NCBI GenBank assembly: GCA_035048485.1 | Contig: CM068586.1 | Coordinates: 46,040,287 to 46,104,286 of the forward strand | DNA from: Pteria penguin | Lineage: Eukaryota > Mollusca > Bivalvia > Pterioida > Pteriidae | DNA length: 64,000 bases | Reading direction: 5' to 3' | Shown here: in pieces, positions 44,012 to 56,279 of the stretch | Numbering within the stretch: position 1 is the stretch's first letter | Layout: each line of letters starts with the position of its first letter | Program-made: the position numbers and the translations under genes | The notes under the pieces: model-generated | Database searches by the model: none | Seen by the model: only the letters and a program-made list of their open reading frames with translations | What the model was told of the DNA's origin: nothing

Positions 44012-44599
44012 CTAATGCCATGGCAAAGGAACCCCCTTCAAAGCTCGTTTACAAGGGAGGGGTAACACTTCTCCGAAAAATGATTTGTATCTAAGGCAAT
44101 CCTTTTGTATTTTACGCATGTAGATATGCTCCTGATATTCGACAAATTTCTTAAATTTGTAGTATGAATGGTGATACTCAATAGGGTATGATAAGCGACG
44201 GAGCGCATACTCGTAAATGGGTTTGAAATTGAAAATCCGAAAAGCATAAATTAGACCTTTAAACGTCAACACATCACTAAGTACCCTTTGCCATGGAATG
44301 AAATGAAAGAAACAGCTCGTGCGTATATTTAAATAGTCCATGAGGTGAATTAAATCAATTAATACATCCTTCCTGGCTGATAATTTTTTACGCTTATTTA
44401 GCGTCTTTATAATAATTTCACAGGTCAGAAAGTCGGTAATGTGTGAAATGTGTACTTTAAAAGCATTTTTATTTAGAAACATTTGAACCACTGAAGAATT
44501 TTCAATTAAAATAGAGGGAATTATGAGATTGGAACATTTTGTATCTACCTCATAAACAAAATGCCTCTGATGTTTTAAATGATATTTCCTACTATCCAT
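44012..44599 (-). CDS. unknown 195-aa protein, right-arm copy 1 (5' fusion)
   Basis: A complete frame from ATG 44599 to the stop at 44012. Residues 1-22 come from the outer-arm start (MDSRKYHLKHQRHFVYE…). From 'SNLIIPSILIENSS' on they match the left-arm gene at 30100. The fusion point is the deletion joint sharing GT, and it happens to keep frame. The body is Leu/Ile/His-rich and ends 'KGVPLPWH'. No family recognised. The N-terminus is probably not the original one. Confidence 0.5.
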   Translation of the reverse strand: MDSRKYHLKHQRHFVYEVDTKCSNLIIPSILIENSSVVQMFLNKNAFKVHISHITDFLTCEIIIKTLNKRKKLSARKDVLIDLIHLMDYLNIRTSCFFHFIPWQRVLSDVLTFKGLIYAFRIFNFKPIYEYALRRLSYPIEYHHSYYKFKKFVEYQEHIYMRKIQKDCLRYKSFFGEVLPLPCKRALKGVPLPWH

Positions 44600-44609
44600 A
44601 TATACAAAA

Positions 44610-45555
44610 ATTTATAATCTTTCTTTGTTAATAAATTTACACTTGCATAATTTCATATTAAGCACTAAGTAAGTAGCACATGTAGTAATGTGCTTTATTT
44701 GATTTTGATAAGATTTAAACCTTCATTACAAGCAAATACAGCCCTTCTTTGTTGAGTTATTTTTGGGTTAATCAAGCATAAGGCTTGTATATTTTCAAAT
44801 TGAACACCAACAATGTTTAATTCTTTATGAACAATTTACAGTAGTTCTATTGTTTAAAAAAGTAACCTTTATGATAGTGTTAATAAAATTAAAAAGAAAA
44901 GATTAAACATGTAAGGCAAGGTCTTTGCCCTATGCACTGTTTGTTTCACTATCTTTACATGTATATGTGATGTTGAATGTGTCAAATGTCTGATTTGTTG
45001 AACTGATATTTTATGTTTTATGGAGATTTTTTTTTTTTTTTGACTTTGTATTCCTTTGAAAATCATCTTTACAATCATTTGTACCAAATGCATGTATATT
45101 TGAAAATTTATTTGATTAAAAGCCTGAATTTTATTTGACTATGTTTCTTGTATTAATGAATTGTTTTAATACCTACCATAATGGAATCACTTTGTTAGAT
45201 GTCTACCCCTAAATTGATAAACTTCTGACCACATTTGATAAACACATTCTTTCATAAACATATCGAAATAAATATGAGAAGTAGCCATTAGGATGTACTT
45301 AAAGAATGAGACTTTCTTAAACAAGAATAGGTCTAAATATAGAGCTTACATATTTGATTCATTATTTTAAGCTCATGTTTTTCTTTCTTCTACACATCAT
45401 TGATTGATGTGAAATAACAAAGAGACTATTGAATAAGAACCTTAGCAGTTTATTGGAAGAAACAAAAACAAAAGAAAACACAGTATCCATTTGAGTTAAT
45501 TGAACCTTCATCCATCTTCGCATTAAGCTATGGATGTCTTATTTGTCAGACCTCC
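44610..45555. other. outer right arm, no gene seen
   Basis: Inverse of 25885-26836. AT-rich, no supportable gene. Confidence 0.55.
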
Positions 45556-45790
45556 CATGTCTCTATGTATATATAAGGGGGTGGGGTTGTTTTGAGCCTT
45601 CCAATGATAAGCTATGGGTGCCTGCTACCTCATTAGCATATTTGGCAAGAAATGTATAGATATAAGGGGGTGGGGCTGTTTTGAGCCTTCCAATGCTAAG
45701 CTATGGGTGCCTGCTACCTCATTAGCATATTTGGTAAGAAATGTATAGAGCCATAGGGGTGGAGCTTAACCTATACCTTTGAGCCTTCTA
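45556..45790 (-). repeat. subterminal tandem repeats (right)
   Basis: Inverted counterpart of the repeats at 25650-25882, containing 'tacctcattagcatatttgg' units. Confidence 0.8.
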
Positions 45791-45852
45791 TATACTAGCT
45801 ATATGGAGAAACAATGGGTGTATTGTTTCCAAACCAGCATATTATTACTACT

Positions 45853-45858
45853 GAAGAC
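45853..45858. repeat. target site duplication GAAGAC (right)
   Basis: Identical to 25580-25585. Confidence 0.93.
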
Positions 45859-46234
45859 AAAGCGGTGCGGACAGGCAGACGGATGGACGACAGCGGTATA
45901 GCATAACAAACGAATACATAACAATAATTAAAATCTAACTTCATATGTAAGAAACCCATACTAAACACACATGCTGAATTTCACATCAATATTTTCTAGC
46001 ATAGCCGACAACTGTCCGTAATACTGAATATCGGAGATGGGCAAATACTCTTGTTAAATAGAGTCAGTTGCAAAAAAAAATAAATAAAATGAAAATTCAT
46101 AAGTACACACTTCAATATCTCAAAGCATAACAGAATACTTCCGAAATACTGGTTTTAATCAAAGGGCTATAACTCTTTTTAAATATGGGTAGAAAATGAC
46201 GAAAAAAGTCAATTATACCTACATGTAACGCACA

Positions 46235-46500
46235 CACCAATGTAAAATACGAAATAACTGCTGTAACATGACTATGGCACTAACAACAATATATCACCGT
46301 GGACATTCACGGACCCCTGAAATTCAGAGGTGAGACCTGGTGCCCGGGAGGAGTGAGTGTCTCCTGTTTGGCAAGCCACACCGCCGAAACAAATATAACC
46401 CAACATTATATTGATACATGATTGTAAACAAATGCTATGTAGATAGTGCCATAGCCACACAACATAATAACACTTAAGTCAAGCCCTCCGCGAGGAACTT
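46235..46500. repeat. dispersed ~265-bp repeat (copy A)
   Basis: Contains 'gtggacattcacggacccct', 'cctggtgcccgggaggagtg' and 'cacttaagtcaagccctccg'. The same blocks occur in reverse order and orientation at 58020-58320, and a diverged part occurs at about 1672-1755. No coding; the class is not identified. Confidence 0.75.
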
Positions 46501-46644
46501 TTTACGACACTGCAAAGGGAATACGTTTCATTCTCAAGTACAGTAAATATCGGAACATATACTTATATCGATTTAGTGCATTATATACGCAATTAGACAA
46601 TTTATGTCTCTTCAAAAATGCTCAAGGCCAAAACTGTTGAAATC

Positions 46645-46842
46645 CAAACGGCAAACATGTAAAACGGCAACCATGTAAAACGGCAAACAGGTAAAACGGC
46701 AACCATGTAAAACGGCAAACATGCAAAATGGCAACCATGTAAATTGGCAACCATGTTAAACGGCAAACATATTAAACGGCAAACATGTAAACCGGCAAAC
46801 ATGTAAAACGGCAAATAAGTAAAACGGCAAACATGTAAAACG
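46645..46842. repeat. 16-bp minisatellite
   Basis: About 12 variants of 'aaaacggcaaacatgt', with a/c and t/g changes. Confidence 0.92.
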
Positions 46843-46849
46843 CAACTTA

Positions 46850-48500
46850 CTAACCAAACTGACTTATACGCACGAGACGAAGAACCACTCCCAGGACAGA
46901 TCTGTGAATGAGGGAGATGTTCGCTAATTGTAGGATACTTTACTAATTTTCGTCACCATGAATTTGGCGTAACGATATATTAGGGGTCAGTACAGAAGCA
47001 CTGAAAACTTGGTTGGTGATTACCGTCGGATGATCTGGATCTGGAGACCTGGATCTGACAGGAATACACACATTTATAGGCTATCTTAGGTGTTTCTTTC
47101 ATGTCAGGCTTCCTCACAATCCTTTCATTGATTTCTAGAGGCAATCCCTTGGAGCATAATATCACATACAAATAGTGCACCCTCCCCCACACTCCCCGAC
47201 CCACCCTTATTTTTTAATCTTTATTTGAAAATTCTTAACATTTATTTTAGTGTCTCATTGCCTTATATCACCTCCTTTTCTACCTCAAATTAACTTAAAT
47301 ACACAAAATAAATGCAGATCTACATATAATATAAGCAATCTTACATGATAAAATCAGAAAAAAAACTCACCAGAATTTGTGCAAAAATTGATTTTGAATA
47401 TTAACGAACGATGCAAACTTCATTTACAGATCCTTTTAGAATATTCAGATGTATTTAGCCTTTAATTATATACAGTTCATCTTAAGATATTCTCAAAGGA
47501 CCGTACTTTACCCTACAGTACTACATCCTACATCCTTCCTTCCTCTTTGGCCTTTTCAGATTTCAGAGAAGAGGTCGGTTATATGAAAAAGTTAACAATT
47601 GATGGACGACGGACATATGACGGACGTGTGATGACAATGATTCATTAAATCTTCAGCTCAGAAGAGCTCAAATCTAAATATAAACTTACTGTATATCTGA
47701 TACAATGCATTCTTTGCTCGGTCACACATTGATCTTGAAAATCTATATAGTGCGTGATTTGTTTAACCTTGTTGTTTATCACAAACATATGTGATTGTAA
47801 GTTGAGAAGTGTGGCACTGATCTGGCCCATGTTACTGATTAAGGCAATTACAAATTTCATTCAAAGAAGATATCTTTATATTAGATCTAGCTGGAGTTTT
47901 CTGGATCCCCCACTTTACGTTGAATTGTTTGGTAGGGCAGCTACTAAGCAAATACTTTCTCTAAACTCTTTCAAAATAATTCACTGCAGGGTTCAAATAC
48001 ATTACCTCCTTTCAAAAGACTTCTAGTCATGCTTATGGATATTTTCGTCCGTCAAGCGTTTTTTTTTTTCATTTTTGACTAAAAGACTTTGGAGCAGACC
48101 AATCAGTCTTTCAGTAAACAAGGATGTACATAAACCATTAGTTTAAGTTTTAAGTTTTTATTGCTATTTCGCTGAATGTTACAAACGAGTTGTCTTGCAT
48201 ATGTAGGTAATAACGTTTCGATATAAATCTATTTCAGTTAAAAACTTGTCATTTTCGGAAAAAAAATACACACAATGCTATGCCAATCACGAAATCAGAT
48301 ATACAGAATATACTCTGAAATAAACATAAAGTTGAGTACACACAAACATGTATACCATATTTACGTAATATACACCAGATACAATTCAATGTTTTAAAGG
48401 AATATTTGTTGCCAGTCTTTCTGCTCCAAGATTTTATACAAAGAGTTGTCGTATCATTGGATTTACGAGACATCTTAAACGAAGAATAATTCAATTTATG
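46850..48500. other. non-coding stretch
   Basis: No gene is supported. Short frames here show no protein-like composition or splice context. Confidence 0.5.
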
Positions 48501-48524
48501 TACTTAAACAATGATTTTTTCCTT

Positions 48525-48695
48525 TCTTGTTTTACGTTACGCCAATATTATGTCACATACAATAGACAGTGATACGGGACCTTGGCAACTACAGTATCAT
48601 CATCCGAAAGATAATATCTATAGCGATGATCCAAGGGTAGGGCTCGAACCTGGGACCTTTCGGTCAAATAGGCTACCGAATGAATGTGATTGGCT
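48525..48695 (-). repeat. tRNA-derived SINE
   Basis: The minus strand reads from a tRNA-like head with box B 'aggttcgagccct' into a body containing 'ccaaggtcccgtatcactgtc', related to the SINE family at 27.86 kb. Confidence 0.65.
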
Positions 48696-48699
48696 TTAA

Positions 48700-49455
48700 T
48701 GTTTACAGGACGTGTCAATTCCATTGTTTGTAGTCAATTCTCAACATGATTTTCTTTAAGATGTGTCATATAGTTTCTGTTACGATTACTGTGTCAGAGT
48801 TTACTTTTGTAATCCCTTACACTATAACACTTTTAATTATTTAAAAAGAAACTTTCCCAAAATAATATACGAAAACTTTTAATGTCAAAGTTATGGAGTA
48901 CTGATTAAAGATGGACTGAAGTACATTATTCACGGTAAATCTGGATCATAAGTTAAGTATGAAGCCATACAATGTAATTATATTACATCCAAACTTAAGA
49001 CAATATGGGAAACATCTCTTACAATATATATAGACCAAACTGAGTAGAAACATGTGTACCAAAACCCAATTTTCCAACTAAATAGACACTTCTCATTTAT
49101 GTCAGCTATTTTCACTATCTAAATTTAACAACAAGGTTTGATATTACATTATGATTTCATTTGTAATCATTGATGCACCTTTTTTTAACACCGGAGAGAA
49201 ATCAATAATTCATTTAAACAGAAAAATGAACATATAAAAAAAATTTTCAAATTACATTGAAAATTGCTTATTTCAATTTTCTATAATTTTTATTTAGACG
49301 AGAAAATGTGGGGGTTTTTTTTTCTTGGAGTATGAAAATTACCAAACTTGGATTAATGCATTACTGCTTCTCTGTATAAAATGTAGTATTTGCACAAAAA
49401 TTGACATACAAGAAATTATATTCCATTCTATGGGATTTTGCTTGTATTTCTCTCT
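48700..49455. other. non-coding stretch
   Basis: Nothing recognisable. Confidence 0.5.
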
Positions 49456-49456
49456 T

Positions 49457-49634
49457 TATCTATCTATCTATCTATTTATCTATCTATTTTCATTCCTTTA
49501 ACCTTTTTATCCCTTCCTCTCTCTGTTCCATGCCCCTCTCCCTCTCTCTCTCTCTCTAACTCTCTCTCTGTATGTCTGTCCTACTCTCTCTCTCTCTCTC
49601 TCATTCTCTCTTTCTCTCTCTCTCTCTCTCTCTG
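49457..49634. repeat. CTAT / CT microsatellite
   Basis: (ctat)n followed by long, interrupted (ct)n runs. The Ser/Leu frame over it is an artefact. Confidence 0.95.
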
Positions 49635-49959
49635 ACCGTTTTACCTACATCTCTGCTACACCAACACTTACGAATAAGGTTACATCCGTTATACTAAGCA
49701 TGTCGTAAGTCCTAACCTTAGTAATATCAGACAAGTTTTCATTGTATCTCAAATGCTTACTCTTAAAGCTAGATTGTCGTGGACCTTGACGGACTCAGAC
49801 CAAATATTGAATACTTTGAACTATGCAATCATAAGTAATACAAGTTTTTAGTTTTCAGTTTTATTGTCAATAATAATGGCCGCAGTGGATTTTTCAACCA
49901 ACATTATAATACATGTAATTACAATTCGTCATTATGCATTACCATTATACATTGTCATA

Positions 49960-50230
49960 AGTGAAAGCCCATTGTCCAATTGACAAGGGCAAACAACATG
50001 GATGGTAGAAATTTACCATATACAACATTATTCACTATCATACCAAGTGTATATATAGACAAAAACAATTCAATATGTAACCTCGAATGCATCATAATAT
50101 ATTGATATAGCATTAACATTACACATTAAGTGGATGCCAATTGACAAGGACAAACCACAAAGATGGTAAAAATCTACCATACAATATTATTCATTATCAT
50201 ACAAAGTCTGTATATAGAATATGTTGAGTG
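49960..50230. repeat. imperfect ~180-bp direct duplication
   Basis: 'ccaattgacaagggcaaac' with the following 'accatatacaacattattc' at 49976 recurs as 'ccaattgacaaggacaaacc' at 50138 with similar following sequence. Confidence 0.6.
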
Positions 50231-50234
50231 GTTT

Positions 50235-51160
50235 ATGGCACGAAGTCTATATATATATATAATAATGAGTAGTTTATATTAAATACAGGATTTTTCATTA
50301 GTATAACTTATAACTGTCACTATTCAACGAAAATGAATACAATATTGCAGTATGAGATAATCAGCATTACTGGTGTACTTTCCTAGTATACTGAAGAATC
50401 CATACTACTATTACAGTCTGTACACAAAATATATACATTGAATAGTTTCTATCCGCCAGATATGGTTCAAGAGAAGATCCACCGTGACAAGGGATTGTTG
50501 AAAGGTTGAACATCTGATGCAAGTTTTACAACCAAACTGCAGGTCTGAAACCAACTCTGAAAAATAGAAAAAACTAGGCAGAAAATGTGTACAAAGTGAA
50601 ATTTCAATATATGTAATATTACAAATAAAGAATTATATCATAACTTATGGGAGGGATGGGACGGTGATTTTTCGAATGTTTTTGTTCTTCATTTTTGCAA
50701 TGAATGCTAGAGGGGTCTTACAATTGAAGCATTGACTCGAATCAATTGAAACAATGACCATTACTTAATTATCTAAGATCGATAACCCAAACTCGTATAC
50801 CAGAGGATACGAGTTATCTTTCCTAAGAATGCCACGATAAATGAGAATATTATGAGACAAGCTCAAATATTCTTAAACATGTTTGTAAAACATTTCCACC
50901 TACGTGGGCTTAATTCATAGCTGCAAAGCTTTCCTAAATCATAAGTTTTATGGGCCATGACTCTATATATTACCAATTGTGACCTTGCCATTTGAAATAT
51001 TAATCCTCGGATCTATAGGCATCCTTCCCTTTTAATAAGATTTTAAATTACCACTGTTTAAAATAACTTGACCTGTAAAATATGTGAAATATGATAAAAT
51101 TCTGATGAACATTTAATGATATATGATAATATCCAAGAATCACCTGGAGACCAATAATTT
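50235..51160. other. non-coding stretch
   Basis: No gene or clear repeat seen. Confidence 0.5.
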
Positions 51161-51162
51161 CA

Positions 51163-51525
51163 GTCTTTTCTGTCAGCTGTGGTCTTGACCTTTGACCTTT
51201 TTACCTCAAAATCAATCGGGTTCTTCTCCTGATAAGTAATCATATGTCCAAATTTGGTTTGGATATGATGAAAGGTACTTAAGTTATTATCCGGAAACCA
51301 ATAATTACAGTATATTTTCATCAGCTGTGACCTTGACCTTTGACCTTTTGACCCCAAAATCAATAGGGTTTTTCCTCTCTGAATAAGTAAGCAATATCCA
51401 AATTTGATTGGAATATGATGAAACGTACTTAATTTATCAATCGTAAACCAATAATCACAGTCTATTTTCATCGGCTGTGACTTTGACTTTTTAACTTTTG
51501 ACCCCAAAATTATTAACCTTTTCCA
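51163..51525. repeat. ~128-bp tandem repeat with nuclear-receptor-like DR1 sites
   Basis: Three units, each with 'gctgtgaccttgacctttga' followed by 'ccccaaaatcaatagg' and 'ccaaatttg' variants. Exact TGACCTTTGACCT occurs at 51186 and 51334. The minus-strand frame across it is a consequence of the repetition. Confidence 0.8.
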
Positions 51526-51764
51526 TATATTCATCATACGCTTTTGAAAGGCAGAAATTCACGAATTAAAGTGTAAGTGTCCTTTGTTGGCATCAAATTG
51601 GCAAGATATTAACGAACTTCCGTAGACACTTCCATCGTCTGTGTGTTCAGATTCATTGTACAAATGATACGTTCTAATAAACAATGTCTACGCATAAATC
51701 AGAAAGCCAAACATTTTTCCCTGTTGGTTGGTTGGTTATACGTGGCTTTCAACAATTTTCAGGC

Positions 51765-51905
51765 AATCGCAACATGCAAGCAGGAGCATTATCGCAACAT
51801 ACAAGCATCGCAACATGCAAGGCAGGAGCAATATCGCAACATGAAAGCATCGCGACATGCAAGCAGGAGCAATATCGCAACATGAAAGCATCGCGACATG
51901 CGAGC
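51765..51905. repeat. ~45-bp tandem repeat
   Basis: Variants of 'atcgcaacatgaaagcatcg' followed by 'cgacatgcaagcaggagca'. Confidence 0.85.
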
Positions 51906-52049
51906 GGGAGGCAATCAACCTCCTAAACACAGTGGCACGATCAGGGAATCGCTCTATAGTTTTCACCACAAGCTAAACGCTTATTTCATAGATACGCTGC
52001 ACTGTTATGAGAACGACTGTGTACACACAGATCTGTTTGATTCCATTAT

Positions 52050-52569
52050 TCCATCCTATACCATGTCTGGTCATTACGTGTTTGCTCTGTCATTCCGTTA
52101 TTCCATCCTATACCATGTCTGGTCATTACGTGTTTGCTCTGTCATTCCGTTATTCCATCCTATACCATGTCTGGTCATTACGTGTTTGCTCTGTCATTCC
52201 CCTATTCCATCCTATACCATGTCTGGTCATTAGGTGTTTGCTTTGTCATTCCGTTATTCCATCCTATACCATGTCTTGTCATTACGTGTTTGCTCTCTCA
52301 TTCCGTTTTTCCATCCTATACCATGTCTGGTCATTACGTGTTTGCTCTGTCATTCCGCTATTCCATCCTATACCATGTCTGGTCATTACGTGTTTGCTCT
52401 GTCATTCCGCTATTCCATCCTATACCATGTCTGGTCATTACGTGTTTGCTTTGTCATTCCGTTATTCCATCCTATACGATGTCCAGTCATTACGTGTTTG
52501 CTCTGTCATTGCGTTATTCCATCATATACCATGTTTAGTCATTGTGTGTTTGCTCTGTCATTCCATTAT
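52050..52569 (+). repeat. 52-bp minisatellite, block 1
   Basis: Ten copies of a 52-bp unit beginning 'tccatcctataccatgtctg'. The unit has no stop in any forward frame and 52 is not a multiple of three, so all three frames stay open and give frames of 125-218 codons with the same 52-residue period. Confidence 0.95.
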
Positions 52570-52639
52570 TCAATTATATATATGCACAACCACTGTATTT
52601 ACCCGATATAAAGCTTTCAAGACCTATGTATTTTATTTC

Positions 52640-53145
52640 TGTATAAAATACATTGATCGGTGACGTCATAACGCCCCATATTTGACCCACCTTTCAACAT
52701 AGAAAGCGATGTTTGGCAGACTTTTGATTGTTATGCTAATGACGTCATAATGAAATGTTCGTCATTTCCAACTTTGCGTGACGTCATTAAAGTCGTATTT
52801 TGCGCTAAAGTGCCAATCGGAACACCGTCGTCATTTTTTATTTGCGTACGGAAATGGACGAGTTGTTACGATTGCCGAAGTGCTTGACATTCGACGAAAG
52901 TATGTCATTCTGGATAAACGTTACGTTGTCATGGGACACCGGCTGTTTCTTTCAATTTATAACTTCCCTCCTGAATGATTTTAATGATGCAGTTTATAAA
53001 TATAGGAAATGGAAGTTTCCAGTATGATATTTTGGCGATAAAATCGTATATATATAGAATAAGTGTCTTATTATGTGTTTTCATGCAGGAATAAAGTACA
53101 GTGTCTGATGCATTTATGAGATATAATATGCACTTATTATATATA
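52640..53145. other. unique spacer between minisatellite blocks, with CRE-like sites
   Basis: Less repetitive, higher-GC DNA with TGACGTCA at 52661, 52739 and 52784. Two overlapping plus-strand frames, 52778-52978 and 52842-53027, are both open. The second (MDELLRLPKCLTFDESMSFW…) is more protein-like, but nothing supports expression. Confidence 0.4.
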
Positions 53146-53149
53146 TAAA

Positions 53150-54030
53150 TCTATACCATGTCTGGTCATTATGTGTTTGCTTTGTCATTCCGTTATTTCA
53201 TCCTACACAATGTCTGGTCTTAATGTGTTTGCTATGTCATTCCGTTATTTCATCCTATACAACGTCTGGACATTATGTGTTTGCTCTGTCATTCCGTTAT
53301 TCCAGCTTATACAATATCCAGTCATTATGTGTTTGCTCTGTCATTCCATTATTCCATCCTATGCAATGTCTTGCCATTATGTGTTTGCTATGTCATTCCG
53401 CTATTACATCCTACACAATATCTGGTCATTATGTGTTTGCTCTGTCATTCCGTTATTCCATCCTATATAATGTCTGGTCATTATGTGTTTGCTCTGTCTT
53501 TCCGTTATTCCATCCTATACAACGTCTGGTCATTATGTGTTTGCTCTGTCATTCCGTTATTCCATCCTATACAACGTCTGGTCATTATGTGTTTGCTCTG
53601 TCATTCCGTTATTCCATCCTATACAATATCCAGTCATTATGTGTTTGCTCTGTCATTCCACTATTCCATCCTATGCAATGTCTTGCCATTATGTGTTTGC
53701 TATGTCATTCCGCTATTACATCCTACACAATATCTGGTCATTATGTGTTTGCTCTGTCATTCCGCTATTACATCCTACACAATATCTGGTCATTATGTGT
53801 TTGCTTTGCCAATCCGTTATTTTTTATCTGGTCATTATGTTTTTGCTCTGTCATTCCGTTATTCCATCCTATACAACGTCTGGTCATTATGTGTTTGCTC
53901 TGCAATTCCGCTATTCCATCCTATACAATGTCTGGTCATTGTGTTTGCTCTGCAATTCCGCTATTCCATCCTATACAATGTCTGGTCATTGTGTTTGCTC
54001 TGCAATTCCGCTGTTCCATCCTATACATAT
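53150..54030 (+). repeat. 52-bp minisatellite, block 2
   Basis: About 17 copies of the same unit, mostly with 'tatacaatgtctggtcatta' and 'tgtgtttgctctgtcattcc', more diverged than block 1. A shortened copy lies near 53820. The three open forward frames of 186-288 codons are repeat artefacts. Confidence 0.95.
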
Positions 54031-54144
54031 CCGTGATCATTAAAAAACCAAAAATTGCGACAAAGACTTTCATTTTAAAAGAATTATAATAAATAATAAT
54101 TAACTAAAAGGCAGAAAATATATGTTGTTATGGGAGATGGTGAC

Positions 54145-54245
54145 CGCCTTATAGTCCGACAGCCCGATAGTCCGACGGCTCGATAGTCCGACGGCCCAAT
54201 AATCCGATATAGCCCGATAGTCCGACGGGGGCTCGATAGTTGGAC
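54145..54245. repeat. 15-16-bp tandem repeat
   Basis: Variants of 'cgatagtccgacggc'. Confidence 0.85.
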
Positions 54246-54399
54246 TGATTACGAATGTAAACGTTCCTGAACCGTGCAAACAGTTTTCGGAGTGCAAAAC
54301 ATTTTCCCGGCTATAAGCATCACAGAAACAGTTTTCAGAGTGAAAATGAGATTACTATCATATTATCAGAATAATTATGTACTGCCTCCTATTGTTTGT

Positions 54400-54680
54400 T
54401 GTTACTTAACTTCACAGGGGACGATTTTTCAGTCATATCTGTAACGGCACATAGAAGTGCTTGCTGTATGTCAAGAAGTTTTGACCTCCTGTCGAGCACC
54501 CTGACCATGGACAGGTAGGGTTCTTTTACGTGCTGTGACAAGCACAGACATGGGACCACCTATTTTGCGGTCGTTTCCAGAGACCGACCCACATATCAAG
54601 GGGATTTGAACTTACGACTTAGGAATCACTACTAATGCCTGAAGCCTAGACCGAGACGGTAATTACCACTTCGCCTCCAA
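54400..54680 (-). repeat. tRNA-derived SINE (second family)
   Basis: The minus strand starts 'ggaggcgaagtggtaattac' (box A like) with box B 'aagttcaaatcccc'. The body contains 'cgcaaaataggtggtccc' and 'gcacgtaaaagaacccta'. Confidence 0.65.
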
Positions 54681-54684
54681 ATGA

Positions 54685-56270
54685 AAACCCAAATTTTGCA
54701 CGATTAATATGAAAGGGAAAACAGAAGACATCTGATAAAGTTGTATGACACCAATGACCAAGGACATGCACACAAACAATAATTTCAACTGCAATCTGTG
54801 CGATTTCTGTCCATATTTGGAATCGGGTACGTTGTCAATCGCTCTTTAACTTTTCAGTATTTCTGGTTAGGTTAATATTGTTGATTGACGTCAGATTCGG
54901 CAGTATATAGTTTCAGTTGAAATGACGGGACAAAGTCGCCCAAACTTCATATTTGGAAATGCTGTCCAACATTTAGGGGATTTTAATCTGCCGAGGCTGT
55001 TTCAACACGGACGAATGTTCTGAACTTTTGCGAAATTCATTTCTTTACATGGAAATAAAATATGCTTCAACTAAGACATGGACACCGTTTTCACCTCCCA
55101 CCAACAGAAGTTCATGTACATGTACACCTAGCTGTACATAGTTAGAAGAATTCCGCTTCCTATCTAAAGTCCGGCCGGTTAATTACTTGACCGCGTCGGT
55201 CGGACTTATCAAATTTATGATCCAGAATTACTGCAAGGATTTCAAAGAAACTTGAAGGAAACAAGAACTGAATCTTCTTTATCAAGTTTTTTGTTTTGTT
55301 TTTTGTTGTCCCACAAAATGGCTATCATGACCTCAAAAAACGCTATGCCCCCGGTAGAAAAACATACAAAACAAACACACATTACTTAGTAATTAATTTC
55401 ATACTTTTCTCATCCTTTTTGACAAAAATCTCGAGATCGATTAAAGCGGGCACTTACATTCTACCTTGACAAAATTCTTGGAACCGCGCCTGTGGTGAGA
55501 TCTTTGATCAGCGACTACATTGAGGCCATTATTCGCCAGACGTGTGAAACATTCATTTTCATTTAAAAAAATCGAAGAAAATTGTGTTGGCGAAAAGTGG
55601 GAGTAAAACTGGTAGGAGGGACTGACAGTCGGATGGGGAGCAAATAAACCGATAACAGATTTTAATCACTTAACTTTTGAACATGTTCTCTGACTGACTA
55701 ATAACATTAAATACAGATAAAATTTAGTCATGGAAGGAGAAAGGAGGGAGGGGTGTGTTTCAGAGCCCAAAATTGGACAATAAGTACCTATCTTGGTACC
55801 TTTCTTCTGACAAAACTGGGGAAGGGGGCAGGGCGCCTAGATGAGTCACGGACTCACTAAAAATGGATTTGGGACTCACCCAAATTCTGTATTTTATCTA
55901 ACATTTGTAAGGAAGATGAGTCCAAAGACTCTTAATAGGACTCATGAATTCCCAGGTCTAGTGAGAACCCTGAGATGTTAGACCAATTTATATTTATAAA
56001 AGGGCTTGGTAAGATATGACCCCGGGATCCTCTGCATATATTTGATGGCACAAGGTCTGAGGAACAAAAAAAAGTACCAGGGCTTGAGGGTGGAGACTTC
56101 AGTTGTTTCTAAGTCAATTTGCCATTTTTAACGAAAATATGCCCAATTGGGCCCATATCTTTAACGTGAGACGTGAGTTACCATCCCCTTCAACACTTTT
56201 TGCAATCTTCATTATAGAAAATATTGATGAGAACTATGCTATTTTTCATGTTGAAGTCCAAAAAGATGTC
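54685..56270. other. non-coding stretch
   Basis: No gene seen. Short 'gactca' repeats ('gagtcacggactcac', 'gggactcaccc', 'gatgagtccaaagactc') cluster at 55840-55945. Confidence 0.5.
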
Positions 56271-56279
56271 AACAAGAAC

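Larger units (their letters stand above)
25586..45852. mobile_element. Polinton/Maverick (adintovirus-like) element, rearranged
   Basis: A 20.3-kb element bounded by 6-bp duplications, with inverted termini beginning AGTAGTAATAATATGC. It encodes the Polinton hallmark set: protein-primed family B DNA polymerase, retroviral-like integrase with chromodomain, packaging ATPase, adenain-type cysteine protease, double-jelly-roll major capsid protein and penton-like minor capsid protein. These elements integrate with their own integrase and are thought to be able to form virions. In this copy the integrase has lost its N-terminal and first catalytic parts and the capsid gene is split, so autonomous activity is unlikely. 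PolB, ATPase and protease frames are intact. Arm sequences are nearly identical, which suggests recent rearrangement. Confidence 0.95.
42972..45852. repeat. right terminal inverted arm (2.88 kb)
   Basis: Reverse complement of the left arm without the accessory segment. It begins inside PolB exon 3 (gttttgtcgggctgcg) directly after the capsid hairpin and ends …tattattactact at the GAAGAC duplication. Confidence 0.93.

Noticed and set aside
52050..54030. CRISPR-like array
   Set aside because: Units are contiguous with no unique spacers, and the context is animal DNA.
52007..54089. Open frames of 218 and 288 codons on the plus strand
   Set aside because: They are translations of the 52-bp minisatellite. 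Other frames are equally open and show the same periodic peptide.
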